Shown here: piece after piece, positions 7,372-7,657 of the stretch | Layout of the letters: every line of letters starts with the position of its first letter | Position numbering within the stretch: position 1 is the first letter of the stretch | Assembly: GCA_029062725.1 (NCBI GenBank) | Contig: JAIDPP010000220.1 | Span: 1-7,657 of the forward strand | Source of the DNA: Muribaculaceae bacterium | GTDB taxonomy: Bacteria; Bacteroidota; Bacteroidia; Bacteroidales; Muribaculaceae | Length of the DNA stretch: 7,657 nt | Reading direction: 5' to 3' | The notes under the pieces: model-generated | Database searches by the model: none | Told to the model about the DNA's origin: nothing | Seen by the model: the letters and a program-made list of their open reading frames with translations, nothing else | Made by a program: the position numbers and the translations under genes

Positions 7372-7413
7372 AACGCCCCTGACGCTCCTTTTGTTGAGGG
7401 CGTTTCTTTTTTT
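7372..7413 (+). terminator. plus-oriented hairpin with T-tract, no upstream plus-strand gene
   Basis: AACGCCC (7372-7378) pairs perfectly with GGGCGTT (7398-7404) around a 19-base loop and is followed on the plus strand by TTCTTTTTTT and, slightly later, by a run of eight or more T. On the minus strand the same hairpin is not followed by T-rich sequence, so it fits an intrinsic terminator only in the plus direction. It would insulate the gene at 7548 from readthrough or end an unannotated short plus-strand RNA. It also lies in the likely 5' leader of the minus-strand lipoprotein gene. Confidence 0.55.
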
Positions 7414-7437
7414 GTTCGCTTTTTTTTATTAATTTCA

Positions 7438-7445
7438 CAAAATTA
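7438..7445 (-). promoter_or_regulatory. candidate Bacteroidetes -7 box for the lipoprotein gene
   Basis: The minus strand reads TAATTTTG, a full match to the Bacteroidetes primary sigma -7 consensus TAnnTTTG. Transcription would begin near 7430, giving a leader of about 140 bases. No TTG or TTTG was found at the expected -33 position, so the call is weak. The inverted repeat at 7446-7507 starts directly next to it and would cover the spacer and -33 region. The same octamer occurs by chance elsewhere in the window (5188-5195). Confidence 0.3.
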
Positions 7446-7507
7446 GTAGGTTTTATAAATTAGCTGATAGTTATTTCCATTTACATTAACTAATTTGGGA
7501 AACCTAC
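7446..7507. repeat. 18-bp imperfect inverted repeat in the divergent intergenic region
   Basis: The left arm 7446-7463 (GTAGGTTT-TAT-AAATTAG) and right arm 7490-7507 (CTAATTT-GGG-AAACCTAC) are inverted copies matching at 15 of 18 positions; the only mismatches are the three central bases. The arms are 26 bp apart and their centres 44 bp apart, about four helical turns. An extra AAATTAG lies at 7440-7446. The placement, between two divergent genes and next to a possible -7 box, suggests paired operator sites for a dimeric regulator. It could instead form an RNA hairpin or mark a small recombination site. Confidence 0.65.
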
Positions 7508-7547
7508 ATAGTCTATATAATTAATACTTTCCACTCCCTTTAAACAA

Positions 7548-7657
7548 ATGGATTACCCCTCCGATTCAGATTTCAACTATTTCTCTTCGACTGCCGCCGA
7601 CGGTCCGGAGCCTACCTACAGTGTCAACCGGGAACTCAATCTCGCCCACCGCATAGT
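7548..7657 (+). CDS. N-terminus of an unidentified plus-strand gene, possibly a PIF1-like helicase/ATPase (partial)
   Basis: An open frame starts at ATG 7548 and stays open for 36 codons to the edge. It begins MDYPSDSDFNYFSS, an acidic and probably disordered leader, and then reads YSVNRELNLAHRIV. The base composition changes sharply from AT-rich intergenic DNA to coding-like DNA at this ATG. The VNRELNLAHRIV segment recalls the short helix that precedes the Walker A loop (FLTGKAGTGKTT) in Bacteroidetes PIF1-like helicases, but the Walker motif itself would lie outside the window, so the function is only a guess. No Shine-Dalgarno is seen; the leader is A/T-rich. TAATTTGG at 7491-7498 is a one-mismatch -7 candidate without a matching -33 element. 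No earlier in-frame start was seen in the AT-rich stretch. Confidence 0.5.
   Translation, partial: MDYPSDSDFNYFSSTAADGPEPTYSVNRELNLAHRI

Noticed and set aside
7446..7507. A classical Bacteroidales invertible promoter.
   Set aside because: The arms are only 26 bp apart, much shorter than known invertons, no recombinase gene is visible, and no complete promoter lies between the arms; kept only as an inverted repeat.

Overview
The window looks like chromosome from a Bacteroidales bacterium, possibly a Muribaculaceae-like gut commensal. Reasons: genes are moderately GC-rich while the gaps are very AT-rich; most starts lack a Shine-Dalgarno sequence; lipoproteins have relaxed lipoboxes; and the protein sequences resemble Bacteroidetes homologues. 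The assignment rests on recognition by eye, not on a search.

Layout. Almost everything lies on the minus strand, so transcription runs from high to low coordinates. At the right edge a plus-strand gene begins at 7548 and runs off the window. A 255-bp divergent intergenic region (7293-7547) separates it from a minus-strand lipoprotein with an NlpE-like domain (6813-7292). That region holds an 18-bp imperfect inverted repeat, one possible Bacteroidetes -7 box and a plus-oriented intrinsic terminator that has no obvious gene to terminate. The lipoprotein gene ends in a good minus-strand terminator with a UUCG loop. Its 3' half is repeated in tandem toward the next operon.

A compact minus-strand operon follows: a TolC/OprM-type outer-membrane channel (5205-6632), a periplasmic adaptor lipoprotein (4041-5174), an AcrB/HAE1-type RND proton antiporter (795-3986), and tcdA, the tRNA ct6A-forming E1-like enzyme (from 785 off the left edge). 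Gaps are 30, 54 and 9 bp. The first three genes encode all parts of a tripartite multidrug efflux pump: the RND trimer takes up substrates in the inner membrane and periplasm, the adaptor bridges, and the channel exports to the outside. The NlpE-like lipoprotein may sense envelope stress or copper, but no regulator gene is visible here. tcdA is a housekeeping tRNA-modification gene that seems to ride at the end of the efflux operon.

The protein-coding content is conventional, and I did not find a new multi-gene system. The less ordinary signals are the non-coding structures in the two intergenic regions, the altered drug-pocket residues of the pump, the missing first cysteine in the NlpE-like motif, and the tcdA linkage.
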